NCBI GenBank assembly: GCA_900467745.1
Contig: UBQW01000016.1
Coordinates: 186,001-250,000, forward strand
Length of the DNA stretch: 64,000 nucleotides
Direction: 5' to 3'
Source of the DNA: Hyphomicrobiales bacterium
GTDB lineage: Bacteria > Pseudomonadota > Alphaproteobacteria > Rhizobiales > Rhizobiaceae
Shown here: piece by piece, positions 42,001-49,940 of the stretch
Layout of the letters: every line of letters begins with the position of its first letter
Position numbering within the stretch: the first letter of the stretch is position 1
Notes under the pieces: model-generated
The model's input: only the letters and a program-made list of their open reading frames with translations
Database searches by the model: none
Told to the model about the DNA's origin: nothing
Position numbers and translations under genes: made by a program

Positions 42001-42166
42001 ACGTGCGTTCTATGTCGCCTCTGTCGACAACTCTGCCTCATACAGTCCGAAATTCAGCCTAGCTTCGCGACTGGCCCCGCCGCAGATTGCGCTGAGTCGA
42101 TCGGCGACCAAATGGAATCTTCAGCCTGAATGAATGATCCTAGTTGGCTTTGCCCGCGACAAAGAG

Positions 42167-42191
42167 GGAACCGGGCCGCCAGAACAGGGTT
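42167..42191 (+). promoter_or_regulatory. Possible EcfG promoter before the MscS gene
   Basis: GGAAC (42167-42171), 16 bp, GGTT (42188-42191): one base from the consensus CGTT. It lies 37 bp upstream of the MscS start. Confidence 0.5.
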
Positions 42192-42228
42192 CTCTTCTTA
42201 CAAGCCACAAACAGCAGGGGCAAGTTCC

Positions 42229-43038
42229 ATGGAAACACCAGCCGCAAACGTTATCGTCGCCACACGGACTGCGTTTACCCAAGCCACCGCTCTTGCCGTA
42301 CAATACGGGTTCTCGATCATCGGAGCCCTCCTCCTGCTCGTGGGAGGTTGGATGCTATCCGGCATCATCAGCAGATGGGCCTACCAGGGCATATCGCGGA
42401 TCCACGGTATCGACGAAACACTGGCAAGGTTCTTCGAGAATGTGTTGCACTACGGTCTTCTCGTTTTGGTCTTCGTCACTGTACTGGGCCAATTTGGCGT
42501 GCAGACTGCATCCATCATCGCCGCACTCGGCGCCGCTGGCCTGGCAGTCGGACTTGCGCTCCAAGGAACCCTTCAAAACATCGCGGCCGGTATCATGCTT
42601 CTCGTTCTTCGGCCCTTGCGGGTTGGCGAATACATCGAGACGGGAAACGTCAAAGGCTTCATCGTGGAAATCGGGTTGTTTGCTACGGAGATGAAGACTG
42701 CGGATGGCCTCTATCTCATGGCACCCAACTCTACCTTGTGGAATACACCGATAACCAATCACAGTCGCGAATCCAGCCGGCGACAAGAGCTATCTGTCGC
42801 TATTGGCAACGATACCGATGCCAATACGGTCAAAAAGGAAATAATGTCGATCGTGACCGCGGATCATCGCGTTCAGAAACAACCTCAACCTCGAGTTTTT
42901 TCCAACGATCTCACTGCAGACAAGACGGTTTTGACATTGCAGTACTGGGCACAGACGGCGCATTGGTCGGAAACGCGGTATGAACTTATCGACAGGCTTA
43001 AGGACGGGCTGGCCGCTAAGGGGGTCGCCCTTAAATAG
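42229..43038 (+). CDS. Small-conductance mechanosensitive channel, MscS family
   Basis: A 269-residue inner-membrane channel that opens on osmotic downshock. There are three membrane helices; the third is the pore helix with the Gly/Ala packing pattern (LGAAGLAVGLALQGTLQNIAAG) and is followed by the beta domain LRPLRVGEYIETGN. ATG 42229 (METPAANV) is preferred to 42130. Possibly under EcfG control from the near-consensus promoter just upstream. Confidence 0.92.
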   Translation: METPAANVIVATRTAFTQATALAVQYGFSIIGALLLLVGGWMLSGIISRWAYQGISRIHGIDETLARFFENVLHYGLLVLVFVTVLGQFGVQTASIIAALGAAGLAVGLALQGTLQNIAAGIMLLVLRPLRVGEYIETGNVKGFIVEIGLFATEMKTADGLYLMAPNSTLWNTPITNHSRESSRRQELSVAIGNDTDANTVKKEIMSIVTADHRVQKQPQPRVFSNDLTADKTVLTLQYWAQTAHWSETRYELIDRLKDGLAAKGVALK

Positions 43039-43311
43039 TTCGCCCAGATCCGCCCAGATTTCCGCCAGGCATGAACCTCGAGTTGGCCGGAAATGGCAGG
43101 CTAACTGCTATGTCCGCCGCTAACTCGTGCGTAATTCTCCATTCAGTCCCTGGCCTTGGGCTTTTACGCCAGACCCATCACCATTCAGGCGCCTGCTCTC
43201 GGCATCCTTCGAGGGTGATGCGAATTAGCGAAATGACCGGGAAGGAAGCAAGAAGACTGGACCCAAATTGACCCGATGCATTGCAGCAAGCTTACTTGAT
43301 TTCCCACGCGT

Positions 43312-43686
43312 TCAACTGCGATCTTCATCGAACTGCTCCGCGCCAGTGATCGGCGAAAGCCAAGTCTCTCGACGTTTGACCCAAAGCTCATAGGTGGGTG
43401 CCAGGCTGGTCGGAGCATCGTAGAGGCAACCCAATTTGATTTCGGCTTCTCCAGCGTTCGCTGAAAAGAGGCGTGACCCGCATCGAGAGCAAAAAGACCG
43501 TCCGGAATGTTCCATGGTCTCTCCGCGGGTCTCGAACTGTTCAGCGGGCCAAACCGCAAAATAGGTGAACGCTGAGCCGCTCTCCTGGCGGCAGTCTGTA
43601 CAGTGGCAAATACCAACTCGCTTCGGCTCGCCGCGAACCGCGATACGGACCTGACCACATAGGCATCCACCGTTGAATATTGGCAT
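43312..43686 (-). CDS. GFA/CENP-V family zinc protein
   Basis: A 124-residue cytoplasmic protein related to glutathione-dependent formaldehyde-activating enzyme. Zinc cysteines lie in GGCLCGQV, CHCTDCR and CSRCGSRLF. ATG 43686 (MPIFNGGCL) is chosen because GGAG sits 9 bp upstream. An exact EcfG promoter lies upstream. A second family member with the same C-terminal pattern (WVKRRETWL here, WTKRREKWL there) is found at 56286. Confidence 0.9.
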   Translation of the reverse strand: MPIFNGGCLCGQVRIAVRGEPKRVGICHCTDCRQESGSAFTYFAVWPAEQFETRGETMEHSGRSFCSRCGSRLFSANAGEAEIKLGCLYDAPTSLAPTYELWVKRRETWLSPITGAEQFDEDRS

Positions 43687-43718
43687 CAAACCCATCTCCA
43701 AAAAATAATCGCCCCATT

Positions 43719-43743
43719 AACGTCGGCTCCGCGCGTGCGTTCC
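43719..43743 (-). promoter_or_regulatory. EcfG promoter for the GFA gene
   Basis: On the minus strand, GGAAC (43743-43739), 16 bp, CGTT (43722-43719): an exact consensus, 32 bp upstream of the ATG at 43686. Confidence 0.8.
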
Positions 43744-43781
43744 GTTTTTCTCACTCGGTCAATTGTATTGGATGGCGCCAT

Positions 43782-43806
43782 GGAACTACGACGGTCGACA
43801 TAGGTT
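43782..43806 (+). promoter_or_regulatory. Possible EcfG promoter for the secreted Ser/Gly-rich protein
   Basis: GGAAC (43782-43786), 16 bp, GGTT (43803-43806): one base off consensus, 34 bp before ATG 43841. It is divergent from, and 39 bp away from, the GFA promoter. Confidence 0.5.
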
Positions 43807-43840
43807 AGGTTTTACTGAGGAGCTCAAATGAGGAAACGAC

Positions 43841-44200
43841 ATGTTTACGAAAATCTTGACTGTATCTGTGATCTCGCTTGGCTTGGCCACTTCTGCCCTT
43901 GCCCAGTCGTCCGGTAGCTCGGGAAACGGAGGAACAGGCACTTCTGGGAGCGCAGGGGCGTCCAGTGGCACAGGTACCGGAGCATCCGGTAAAAACGGTC
44001 AGAACTCTGGTAATAGCGTTACCGGTTCCGACGGCAGCAATACGAATGCAAACAACAACAAGACGAATATGAACGGCCAAAATTCTGGCGCATCTGGCGG
44101 AGACGCCAATGACTGCGCTCGCCGCGATGCAGGTGGAACCACGAATCCGTCGTCCAACAACAATGCGACAGCTACCGACCCCGCAAACACTTGCAAGTAG
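43841..44200 (+). CDS. Secreted low-complexity Ser/Gly/Asn-rich protein
   Basis: A 119-residue protein with a clear signal peptide (MFTKILTVSVISLGLATSALA, cleavage before QSSG). The mature part is almost only Ser, Gly, Asn, Thr and Ala, with two cysteines near the end (NDCARRD and NTCK) that could form one disulfide. It is probably intrinsically disordered. AGGAAA lies upstream. Similar short proteins are common in Rhizobiales, but I know of no assigned function. Confidence 0.75.
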   Translation: MFTKILTVSVISLGLATSALAQSSGSSGNGGTGTSGSAGASSGTGTGASGKNGQNSGNSVTGSDGSNTNANNNKTNMNGQNSGASGGDANDCARRDAGGTTNPSSNNNATATDPANTCK

Positions 44201-44332
44201 CTGCGGCACCCCTTGATCCCATTGAGCCTTGCCCCGAGCGAGGCTCGATCTACTGTCCCCCCCCAATGGCTGCTAATGCGGCCAGGCCCCTCACCCTCAC
44301 CGGCCATCAATACAGATAATCTGGAGACAATC

Positions 44333-44812
44333 ATGACAGATGACAGCAACCTCGACACGGTCTGGAACCTCGCCGAAAAGATCGGTTTTTGCATGCTGGC
44401 CACTCAATCGTCTGGAGATCTTCGTTCGCGTCCCATGGCCGCACATGCTGAGCGTTTGGAGAACGCGTTCTACTTCCTAACCGATGTGGATGGACACAAA
44501 GACGAAGAGATCGCTCAAAACCCGCAGGTTTGCCTGGCGTTTGCTGACAGCAAGGGACAGAAATACGTGTCCATATCGGGATCGGCGGAAGTGAGCAACG
44601 ACAGAGAACGGATCAAGGAGCTGTGGTCAACACCCGCCAAGGCATGGTGGGACAGCCCGGACGATCCGTCCATCAGAGTGCTGAAGGTCACGCCTTCGTT
44701 TGCCGAGTACTGGAATAGCCCTGGTACGATCGTGAGTTACATCAAGATGGCGGCAGCCGCAGTGAGCAGTACAAAGCCTGACATGGGCGACAATGAGAAA
44801 GTCGTTATGTGA
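44333..44812 (+). CDS. Pyridoxamine 5'-phosphate oxidase-fold general stress protein
   Basis: A 159-residue FMN/split-barrel protein of the general-stress-protein-26 group. Typical elements are IGFCMLATQSSGDLRSRPM, FYFLTDVDGHKDEEI and VSISGSAEV. It probably binds a flavin; its substrate is unknown. GGAGAC precedes ATG 44333. No EcfG box was seen immediately upstream, but it may be read from the promoter of the 43841 gene. Confidence 0.87.
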   Translation: MTDDSNLDTVWNLAEKIGFCMLATQSSGDLRSRPMAAHAERLENAFYFLTDVDGHKDEEIAQNPQVCLAFADSKGQKYVSISGSAEVSNDRERIKELWSTPAKAWWDSPDDPSIRVLKVTPSFAEYWNSPGTIVSYIKMAAAAVSSTKPDMGDNEKVVM

Positions 44813-44885
44813 GTAGGCAGGATTGTTCGATGATGTGGCTTTAGAGAGCTCCGTCCCCTCCAATACCCCATCATCGAGCAGCCTT

Positions 44886-44910
44886 GGAACTATTGATCGC
44901 GATCGGCGTT
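44886..44910 (+). promoter_or_regulatory. EcfG promoter
   Basis: GGAAC (44886-44890), 16 bp, CGTT (44907-44910): an exact consensus, 33 bp before ATG 44943. Confidence 0.8.
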
Positions 44911-44942
44911 AGCGTGCAGATATCCAGATTTTGAGGTTCGAA

Positions 44943-45269
44943 ATGTCTGCCAAACTAAGCGCTGGCGAGCTCCGCCTTCTGCATCAAGTGCTACGCGATG
45001 CTGGCTATCTAGTCAGCCAACCCTCAGAAAGTGCCGAAACAAATGTCGCCGCAATGTTGCTGATCAAGCTCTTCACCGACGGGGTGACAGACCCGGCAGA
45101 ATTGTCACGTCAACTCGAGTATCGGTTTGGCAAACATCCCAAATCTGAACGAGGATTAGGCGAGTTCGTGCCTAGCGATGCAATTCGTGGACTGACGTCA
45201 CCTGAACACGCTGGGCGACGATCGCCGAACTGGGGCATTCGAAAACCCTCTAGTCCTACGGTCCGCTGA
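44943..45269 (+). CDS. Hypothetical protein behind an EcfG promoter
   Basis: A 108-residue protein starting MSAKLSAGELRLLHQVLRDA; the first 70 residues look helical (ETNVAAMLLIKLFTDGV), and the remainder is basic and probably disordered. No membrane segment or known family. GAGG precedes the ATG, and the exact EcfG promoter supports both expression and the start. Confidence 0.7.
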   Translation: MSAKLSAGELRLLHQVLRDAGYLVSQPSESAETNVAAMLLIKLFTDGVTDPAELSRQLEYRFGKHPKSERGLGEFVPSDAIRGLTSPEHAGRRSPNWGIRKPSSPTVR

Positions 45270-45712
45270 TACTCAACATTCCTTATCTTCAACGGAAATT
45301 TCCAGTTAACGCATGTATCGTCTCGCGACCGGTGTCATGGGCTTGCGCCCAGTCGGTTTGCAAGTCACCTGTTTCACCGCCTTTGCCGATTTGAGAGCGC
45401 ACGGTGCTTCGACGGAGACGGACGTATAGATTGCCCTTTCCATCGGACCCTCATGGGCCTCCGGCGCGATCTGGAGCGCGTGTTGAAGCTGTCGTTCGCA
45501 CAGTATCCGGTGGCGAAATTGAAGCCTGGACAGGTCAGATGCTCGCGCCTGGCACTTCGTTGCCCGCAGCGAGAAACCGGAAAAACCGCTGCGTTCACCA
45601 CCCTTTCCGGTTGGAACGAGCGCGATCTCCAAGGGCGAACTTCCAAACTTCCAAACAGTTCCGCAGAAGCTTTGACAGGTGATTGGCTGACTTCAGTTTC
45701 CTCAAGGATCGC
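45270..45712. other. 443-bp stretch without a supported gene
   Basis: Two overlapping open frames on opposite strands cross here (minus 45632-45306 and plus from 45453), but neither has a family match, ribosome site or promoter that I can see. A short minus-strand product beginning MERAIYTSVSVEAP near 45441 has fairly coding-like codons and is the best candidate if anything is made. Confidence 0.35.
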
Positions 45713-45955
45713 CTACCGTCGCCCTGACTTTGGTATGACTTCAAAAATCAGCCGCAGTTCGGTAATTGGGCGTTTTAGTTCGTCGAAGAGCTCTACCGAC
45801 ATCAGGTTGACAGGTTCCTTGGGCAGCCCGTCCCGAGCCATCTCAGCGAGCGCGACATGGGCTTCACGAACGGCCTCTTCCTCAGATTCAAAATCAATCG
45901 ACATGTTCACCGGACCTTCTCCGGAGCCATCCATCACTTCCAGAAAATATCTCAT
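45713..45955 (-). CDS. DUF6894-like small protein
   Basis: An 80-residue protein with the pattern MRYFLEVMDGSGEGPVNMS, then FESEEEAVREAHVALAEMARDGLP, then a C-terminal beta part LRLIFEVIP. This matches the small DUF6894-type proteins abundant in Rhizobiales; function unknown. A near-EcfG element on the minus strand (GGAAC at 46036-46032, 16 bp, CATT) may drive it. Confidence 0.75.
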   Translation of the reverse strand: MRYFLEVMDGSGEGPVNMSIDFESEEEAVREAHVALAEMARDGLPKEPVNLMSVELFDELKRPITELRLIFEVIPKSGRR

Positions 45956-46088
45956 GACATGCTCCCAACTTCGCTTGCCAGTTCAGACATGTCCGGCATC
46001 AGCCACGGAATAATGACGGGATCTGCCAATCGTTCCAGATAGACAGCTGAATTCCTCCTCTACCCTCACCACCGGCGGTTCTGATCGG

Positions 46089-46113
46089 GAAACCTTGACT
46101 TCGCTTCGACGTT
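46089..46113 (+). promoter_or_regulatory. Possible EcfG promoter, variant -35
   Basis: GAAAC (46089-46093, within GGGAAAC), 16 bp, CGTT (46110-46113). The -35 differs from GGAAC at one base. 21 bp before ATG 46135. Confidence 0.45.
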
Positions 46114-46134
46114 GTTAAGGAGGAGGTAACAAAC

Positions 46135-46323
46135 ATGTCCCACTCACAAGACAATCGACAGGTCCGCATCCCCGGCCCGGGCTACAAGGATGTAGCGGAG
46201 CATTGCAGGAAGTTCGGCATCAATCCGGTTGAAGAACGAAAGCTGAAGAGGCTCCTGGGGAAGCACGCACCACTTCATGAAATTCACGCCAATGCCCCGC
46301 CTCGACTGCCGAAATTCCGGTGA
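46135..46323 (+). CDS. Small basic hypothetical protein
   Basis: A 62-residue basic protein starting MSHSQDNRQVRIPGPGYKD; it contains a short helical region (KDVAEHCRKFGINPVEERKLKRLLGKHAP) written here as two halves, KDVAEHCRKFGINP and EERKLKRLLGKHAP. AAGGAGGAGG precedes the ATG, one of the strongest ribosome sites in the window. No family recognised; possibly nucleic-acid binding because of charge. Confidence 0.72.
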   Translation: MSHSQDNRQVRIPGPGYKDVAEHCRKFGINPVEERKLKRLLGKHAPLHEIHANAPPRLPKFR

Positions 46324-46327
46324 TCTG

Positions 46328-46540
46328 ATGAGAAAGCCGAGCGAATTCGGGTTGAAGGCAGCAACGATGATCTTCCTCGTTGGATGCGCTGCGATTTTCA
46401 CGGTGATTGTTGTCGGAGGAACGGTTGGCGGGAGGCTAGAGGACCATTCGCGATCGAGTCTCCTTCACCGAACGGAAGTGATGGTCGATGAAGTCGCGAT
46501 TGACGCGTTCTTAGTTAGACAACTAAGGTTCATTGAATGA
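46328..46540 (+). CDS. Small single-pass membrane protein
   Basis: A possible 70-residue product starting MRKPSEFGLKAATMIFLVG; one membrane helix (MIFLVGCAAIFTVIVVGG) is followed by a charged tail. It begins 4 bp after the 46135 gene stop and could be translated by coupling, since no separate ribosome site is seen. Its last 18 bp overlap the end of the convergent TIGR02588 gene. Confidence 0.5.
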   Translation: MRKPSEFGLKAATMIFLVGCAAIFTVIVVGGTVGGRLEDHSRSSLLHRTEVMVDEVAIDAFLVRQLRFIE

Positions 46541-46933
46541 GGTTGCTCTGATCGAGATCGCTTTTCCGTATGGATTGTTTTGGAAGATGATCCCGCCTTT
46601 TGACTTGGAATGACCTGGAACGTAGTCGAATATCGTTTCAGCCACTTCAACCGGTTTCGAACTATCCGAGAGCTCTGCCCGAACTGTCACCTGAGACGCC
46701 GTCTGGCTCGAGCTATTTTGGATTTCAAACAATACCTGAAACCCTTCACTTCGCGCGTCAATCTGAAGTACAGCCCCGTGAAGGTCGGGAGCCACGTCAC
46801 GATCCGTGAGAGCATCCTTGGCAATCCAGATGATGACGATCAAGACGACTGCGGCAGATAAAGCTCCTGTTACCCACTCAATCCAGTGGGGCTCGTTGGT
46901 CTCAATGTCTTTGCCGGGAGTAGTTTTCGTCAT
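46523..46933 (-). CDS. TIGR02588-family membrane-anchored protein
   Basis: A 136-residue protein with a short cytoplasmic tail, one membrane segment (ALSAAVVLIVIIWIAKDAL) and a periplasmic beta-rich domain (FQVLFEIQNSSSQTASQVTV). The family is uncharacterised and usually found next to TIGR02587, as here (8-bp gap). ATG 46933 (MTKTTPGKD) is chosen over the longer frame to 47227. Confidence 0.83.
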   Translation of the reverse strand: MTKTTPGKDIETNEPHWIEWVTGALSAAVVLIVIIWIAKDALTDRDVAPDLHGAVLQIDARSEGFQVLFEIQNSSSQTASQVTVRAELSDSSKPVEVAETIFDYVPGHSKSKGGIIFQNNPYGKAISIRATSFNEP

Positions 46934-46941
46934 CTTGGCCT

Positions 46942-47811
46942 CTAAAGGATCAAGCGGGCGGCAGCGGCACCTATGGCGCCAGGAAAGCTCAAGATGATGA
47001 TCATCATCAAGACTTGGGTAGTTCCGACATCGTCGGTGCGATGAAAGGTCCAAAGGCAAAAAGCGCTTATCAATCCAGCGATGACATAGCCTGGGACCGT
47101 GAAGCGTACGAAGGCGTGCCAGCCCGGCGTGCCCTCTGCAAGGTCGTGGCTTCCCCGGAAGGAAAGTGCGTAAACAAAACCATGCATGAGGCCCAGAGAA
47201 GCGACAATTATTAGTAGCGCGTGCCATGGCGTCATTTTGTATGACAGTAGGATCATCTCTTCCGTCGGTGCAACATTAAGGCTCAAAAAGAGTGCTCCAA
47301 CCGCCATGAGGAACAGCTCGCCTGCATAGCTGCTCTCGGGGTCCTGCAACGGGTCGTCACTGTCGGCGTCATCATGTTGAGACTGCCCTCCCAATTGACT
47401 ACGTCCAAGCATCGCACCAATGCTCGCCGGAACCGATTGCACCGCGATCATGCCGATGACTTCGTGAGGCGCTTGATCGGACGTCACGACGCCCATCGCT
47501 ACAAGTATAAGGCAGCTTGCTATGATGCCGAGGCAATAGGCAACGCTTGCATCCCTTATGGCCTGGCGCCAGGTTGCTGTTTTTTCGAACCCAACGCGGT
47601 CGGAGAGGACGATAAGTAGAGGCACATTGAGGGCCATCAGGATCAATAGCCTCGTTCGGTCCATGTAGAAGCCGAGCTCCCACATTTCCATGGTCATCAG
47701 CATGGGCAAGGCGAACAGAAGAGCCCCAGCTGCTCCTCGCGCTATGCCGGCAAAAAATCTGCCAACGTCGAAATCGTTGCCAGCCGAACCTTGAGCAAAC
47801 TCCTCGTTCAT
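46942..47811 (-). CDS. TIGR02587-family integral membrane protein
   Basis: A 289-residue protein with seven or eight membrane helices (for example GALLFALPMLMTMEMWELGF and AYCLGIIASCLILVAMGVV) and no catalytic motif that I can identify. ATG 47811 (MNEEFAQGSAG) has AGGAG 9 bp upstream and is preferred to 47829. It forms a two-gene unit with TIGR02588; the pair probably makes one envelope complex. Confidence 0.85.
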   Translation of the reverse strand: MNEEFAQGSAGNDFDVGRFFAGIARGAAGALLFALPMLMTMEMWELGFYMDRTRLLILMALNVPLLIVLSDRVGFEKTATWRQAIRDASVAYCLGIIASCLILVAMGVVTSDQAPHEVIGMIAVQSVPASIGAMLGRSQLGGQSQHDDADSDDPLQDPESSYAGELFLMAVGALFLSLNVAPTEEMILLSYKMTPWHALLIIVASLGLMHGFVYALSFRGSHDLAEGTPGWHAFVRFTVPGYVIAGLISAFCLWTFHRTDDVGTTQVLMMIIILSFPGAIGAAAARLIL

Positions 47812-47868
47812 AAGATCGGCTCCTACCATTCAAACGCCGACGCATTGCTATTCACGATGACAGCGCCT

Positions 47869-47892
47869 GCAGCTAACGTTCGCGTTAGCTGC
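47869..47892. promoter_or_regulatory. Perfect hairpin upstream of the TIGR02587 gene
   Basis: GCAGCTAACG-TTCG-CGTTAGCTGC is a flawless 10-bp stem with a TTCG tetraloop. It lies in the leader of the TIGR02587 operon and also downstream of the DUF1206 gene, so it may be that gene's terminator or a leader structure. Confidence 0.6.
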
Positions 47893-47983
47893 ACAAATGA
47901 GAGCGAGGCCGATGGCATATCGCGCACAGAAATCAAGGTGATCATAGTCGGGTGTCCCTGCCGTGCTTCGGAGTTGCAGAACC

Positions 47984-48796
47984 CTAGCGATGTAGCTTTG
48001 GAAGACCGTTGCGAAGATCGGCCATGGATGGCGACCTGACCCGTCGATACCGTGCCTCGACAAGATTGTAGATGCCGAAAGCGGCTAGTCCGATTGCAAC
48101 GAGAAGATAAAGCACGCCGCCTAAAGGCAGTTGTCTAATCCATCTCAGCGCGTCGCTCATGCTGCCTGCTTGGCTCGGATCGACGGTAAAAGCTGCATAG
48201 CAAAAGAATATACCAACTATGGCGAAAACCGCTCCGCGAGCGACGAGCCCATAAACGCAAACGAGGAGCAAGGGCTGACTGTCCCGCAGATCGAGATAGC
48301 GTTCAAAGCGGCGTGTGATGCCCTTGAGTGCGGTTACGACCCCTCCAGTGAGAAATCCCAAGCCGATTGCGCCCGCTAGGTATCGACCGAACGGCTGGGC
48401 CATAGCCCAGGCAGCCAAACTATCTTCTCCTTCACCCCCGCCTGATCTAATGCCCAACGCGTTCTGGAGTGCATAGGCTGCCAACCCGATGTAGGTAACG
48501 GCGCTGCCAAAAAGAGCTAGGCGGATCACATAGTTTTTGAAGCTGTCATCGTGACCGTCTGCATTAGCCAGCGACTGTGCGAGACGCCATGCCACGAAGC
48601 CAAGAAGGCCCACGGCGATCACTCCCAGCCATAAAGATCCAAGTGGTTGGTCAAGTAGCACATCCAACGCCGATTTTGTGTCGGCCTTACCCCCACCTAA
48701 GCTTGAAAAGGTGGCGAGCCCAGCAACCAATAGGAACACTATTCCTCTAGCACCGTACCCAGCCCGAGCCAGCCAATCAAATTTCGCACTCTTCAT
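47984..48796 (-). CDS. DUF1206 membrane protein
   Basis: A 270-residue protein built of three repeats of a two-helix DUF1206 unit (ARAGYGARGIVFLLVAG; RLALFGSAVTYIGLAAYAL; YGLVARGAVFAIVGIFF). Function unknown. GGAG lies before ATG 48796. An EcfG promoter with 17-bp spacing is located 25 bp upstream. Confidence 0.88.
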   Translation of the reverse strand: MKSAKFDWLARAGYGARGIVFLLVAGLATFSSLGGGKADTKSALDVLLDQPLGSLWLGVIAVGLLGFVAWRLAQSLANADGHDDSFKNYVIRLALFGSAVTYIGLAAYALQNALGIRSGGGEGEDSLAAWAMAQPFGRYLAGAIGLGFLTGGVVTALKGITRRFERYLDLRDSQPLLLVCVYGLVARGAVFAIVGIFFCYAAFTVDPSQAGSMSDALRWIRQLPLGGVLYLLVAIGLAAFGIYNLVEARYRRVRSPSMADLRNGLPKLHR

Positions 48797-48820
48797 CGCA
48801 AATTCTCCAACCTAGCGAAC

Positions 48821-48846
48821 AACGTTCGTGTTGGCACATCGGTTCC
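48821..48846 (-). promoter_or_regulatory. EcfG promoter for DUF1206
   Basis: On the minus strand, GGAAC (48846-48842), 17 bp, CGTT (48824-48821). A 17-bp gap is accepted by this sigma factor. 24 bp before the ATG. Confidence 0.7.
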
Positions 48847-48986
48847 TCGTAGTCCTTCTGTCGCGATAGTCGCACCGGGTTTTGATGAGGTGCAGTATCC
48901 CGTGTTAGTCACGCCCCACACGCGCGATGTCGTCAACGAACGAATTGCTGTCTCAGTTGGTAAATGGCCCGGATTGATATCGAAGT

Positions 48987-49011
48987 GGAACTCCGAGGCA
49001 ATGCCTGCGTT
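48987..49011 (+). promoter_or_regulatory. EcfG promoter for DUF3309
   Basis: GGAAC (48987-48991), 16 bp, CGTT (49008-49011): an exact consensus, 38 bp before the GTG at 49049. It is divergent from the DUF1206 promoter. Confidence 0.8.
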
Positions 49012-49048
49012 GAGGTGCCGTATGCCTTTCAACTAAAAGGATTAAAGC

Positions 49049-49228
49049 GTGAGCACTCTTCTGATAATAGTCATAATTCTGGTATTGCTCGGTGGTGGCG
49101 GCGGCTACTACGCACATGGACGATACGGGGGCCGAGGCCTTGGTGGCGTGCTGGGACTGGTCGTTGTCGTGCTGATCATCCTGTGGCTGCTCGGTGCACT
49201 GCACGGTGGCGCCGCACCACCTCTCTAA
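49049..49228 (+). CDS. DUF3309-type small membrane protein
   Basis: A 59-residue protein that starts at GTG: MSTLLIIVIILVLLGGGGG, then a Gly/Tyr/Arg linker (YYAHGRYGGRG), then a second membrane helix (VLGLVVVVLIILWLLGAL). This two-helix layout with a glycine-rich turn matches DUF3309. The exact EcfG promoter upstream fits the stress-related behaviour of such small proteins. It is below usual length filters. Confidence 0.78.
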   Translation: MSTLLIIVIILVLLGGGGGYYAHGRYGGRGLGGVLGLVVVVLIILWLLGALHGGAAPPL

Positions 49229-49271
49229 GTCACTTGCCTTGTGGCGAATGTTTGCGACGTCAGCTATCAGG

Positions 49272-49294
49272 CCCGCACTTTAGAGCCGTGCGGG
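49272..49294 (+). terminator. Hairpin, probable terminator
   Basis: CCCGCAC and GTGCGGG form a 7-bp GC stem with a 9-base loop, 43 bp after the DUF3309 stop. Confidence 0.5.
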
Positions 49295-49467
49295 TCTACA
49301 AATTTGCCATCGAGCCATCCAGAGCCCGACCTGATGGAGAGTGTGGCGCCTCGGAGTTCAAGCCGCTTGGAAGCTAGTCGTCTGACGTGAGATGTGGCTG
49401 GTGATGTACGCATCATTCAGCAATTCGCCTACCTCCACCATCCTATTAGTTGGTTTCTTATCAATGC

Positions 49468-49839
49468 TCAGTTGATGCGGGTCCAATCGATACCCTTGCA
49501 CAAGAGACCAGCCACGATACAGCCTTTCGTGGTCATTTTGTCTCCTTGGACTGTTACCGACAGTTTGTAGGTCATGTCTCGCTGCGGATCGAAGGCGGTA
49601 CCGGCGTAAGCACCGTTCGGCCCAGGCTTAATGGTCATTACAAGTCGGTCGCCCTCTCTTTCCTTCGGCGTGCCTGGCTTGACCCAGGTATTAGTCGCGC
49701 AGATATCCGCTCCACATGGCGCGATCCTCACCTTGGCATTGCCGTCTCCACGTGCCCATAGACCGTCGATGTCGGCAGCATGAGCCTCGCTCAAGCTGCA
49801 TAGCGCCAATGTAAACGCTGCAATTACCACCTTCCACAT
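49468..49839 (-). CDS. DUF2147-family secreted protein
   Basis: A 123-residue protein with signal peptide MWKVVIAAFTLALCSLSEAHA, cleaved before ADIDGLW. The mature domain is a small beta barrel with GLWARGDGNAKVRIAPCG and two cysteine pairs (CGADIC and CIVAGLLC). GGGAGGAGG precedes ATG 49839. Periplasmic; function of the family unknown. Confidence 0.88.
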   Translation of the reverse strand: MWKVVIAAFTLALCSLSEAHAADIDGLWARGDGNAKVRIAPCGADICATNTWVKPGTPKEREGDRLVMTIKPGPNGAYAGTAFDPQRDMTYKLSVTVQGDKMTTKGCIVAGLLCKGIDWTRIN

Positions 49840-49940
49840 AATCAGATCCTCCTCCCGGATGCTTCTTATACGAGCGAGCGTCGAAACAGTTTCGTCAAAG
49901 CCCGGATTTGGAGAAGATTTGTCGAGGAAGTGGAAACCGA

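Noticed and set aside
42134..42983. Two further plus-strand frames open across the MscS gene
   Set aside because: Their products are unlike any family and lack ribosome sites; the MscS frame has clear pore-helix motifs.
44820..44880. Long-loop inverted repeat GATGATG/CATCATC after the PNPOx gene
   Set aside because: The loop is about 40 bases and the stem short; it is a poor terminator.
45306..46013. Opposed open frames around 45.3-46.0 kb
   Set aside because: The plus frame is antisense to the DUF6894 gene; the minus frame has no promoter, ribosome site or known motif. Noted only as a possible short gene near 45441.
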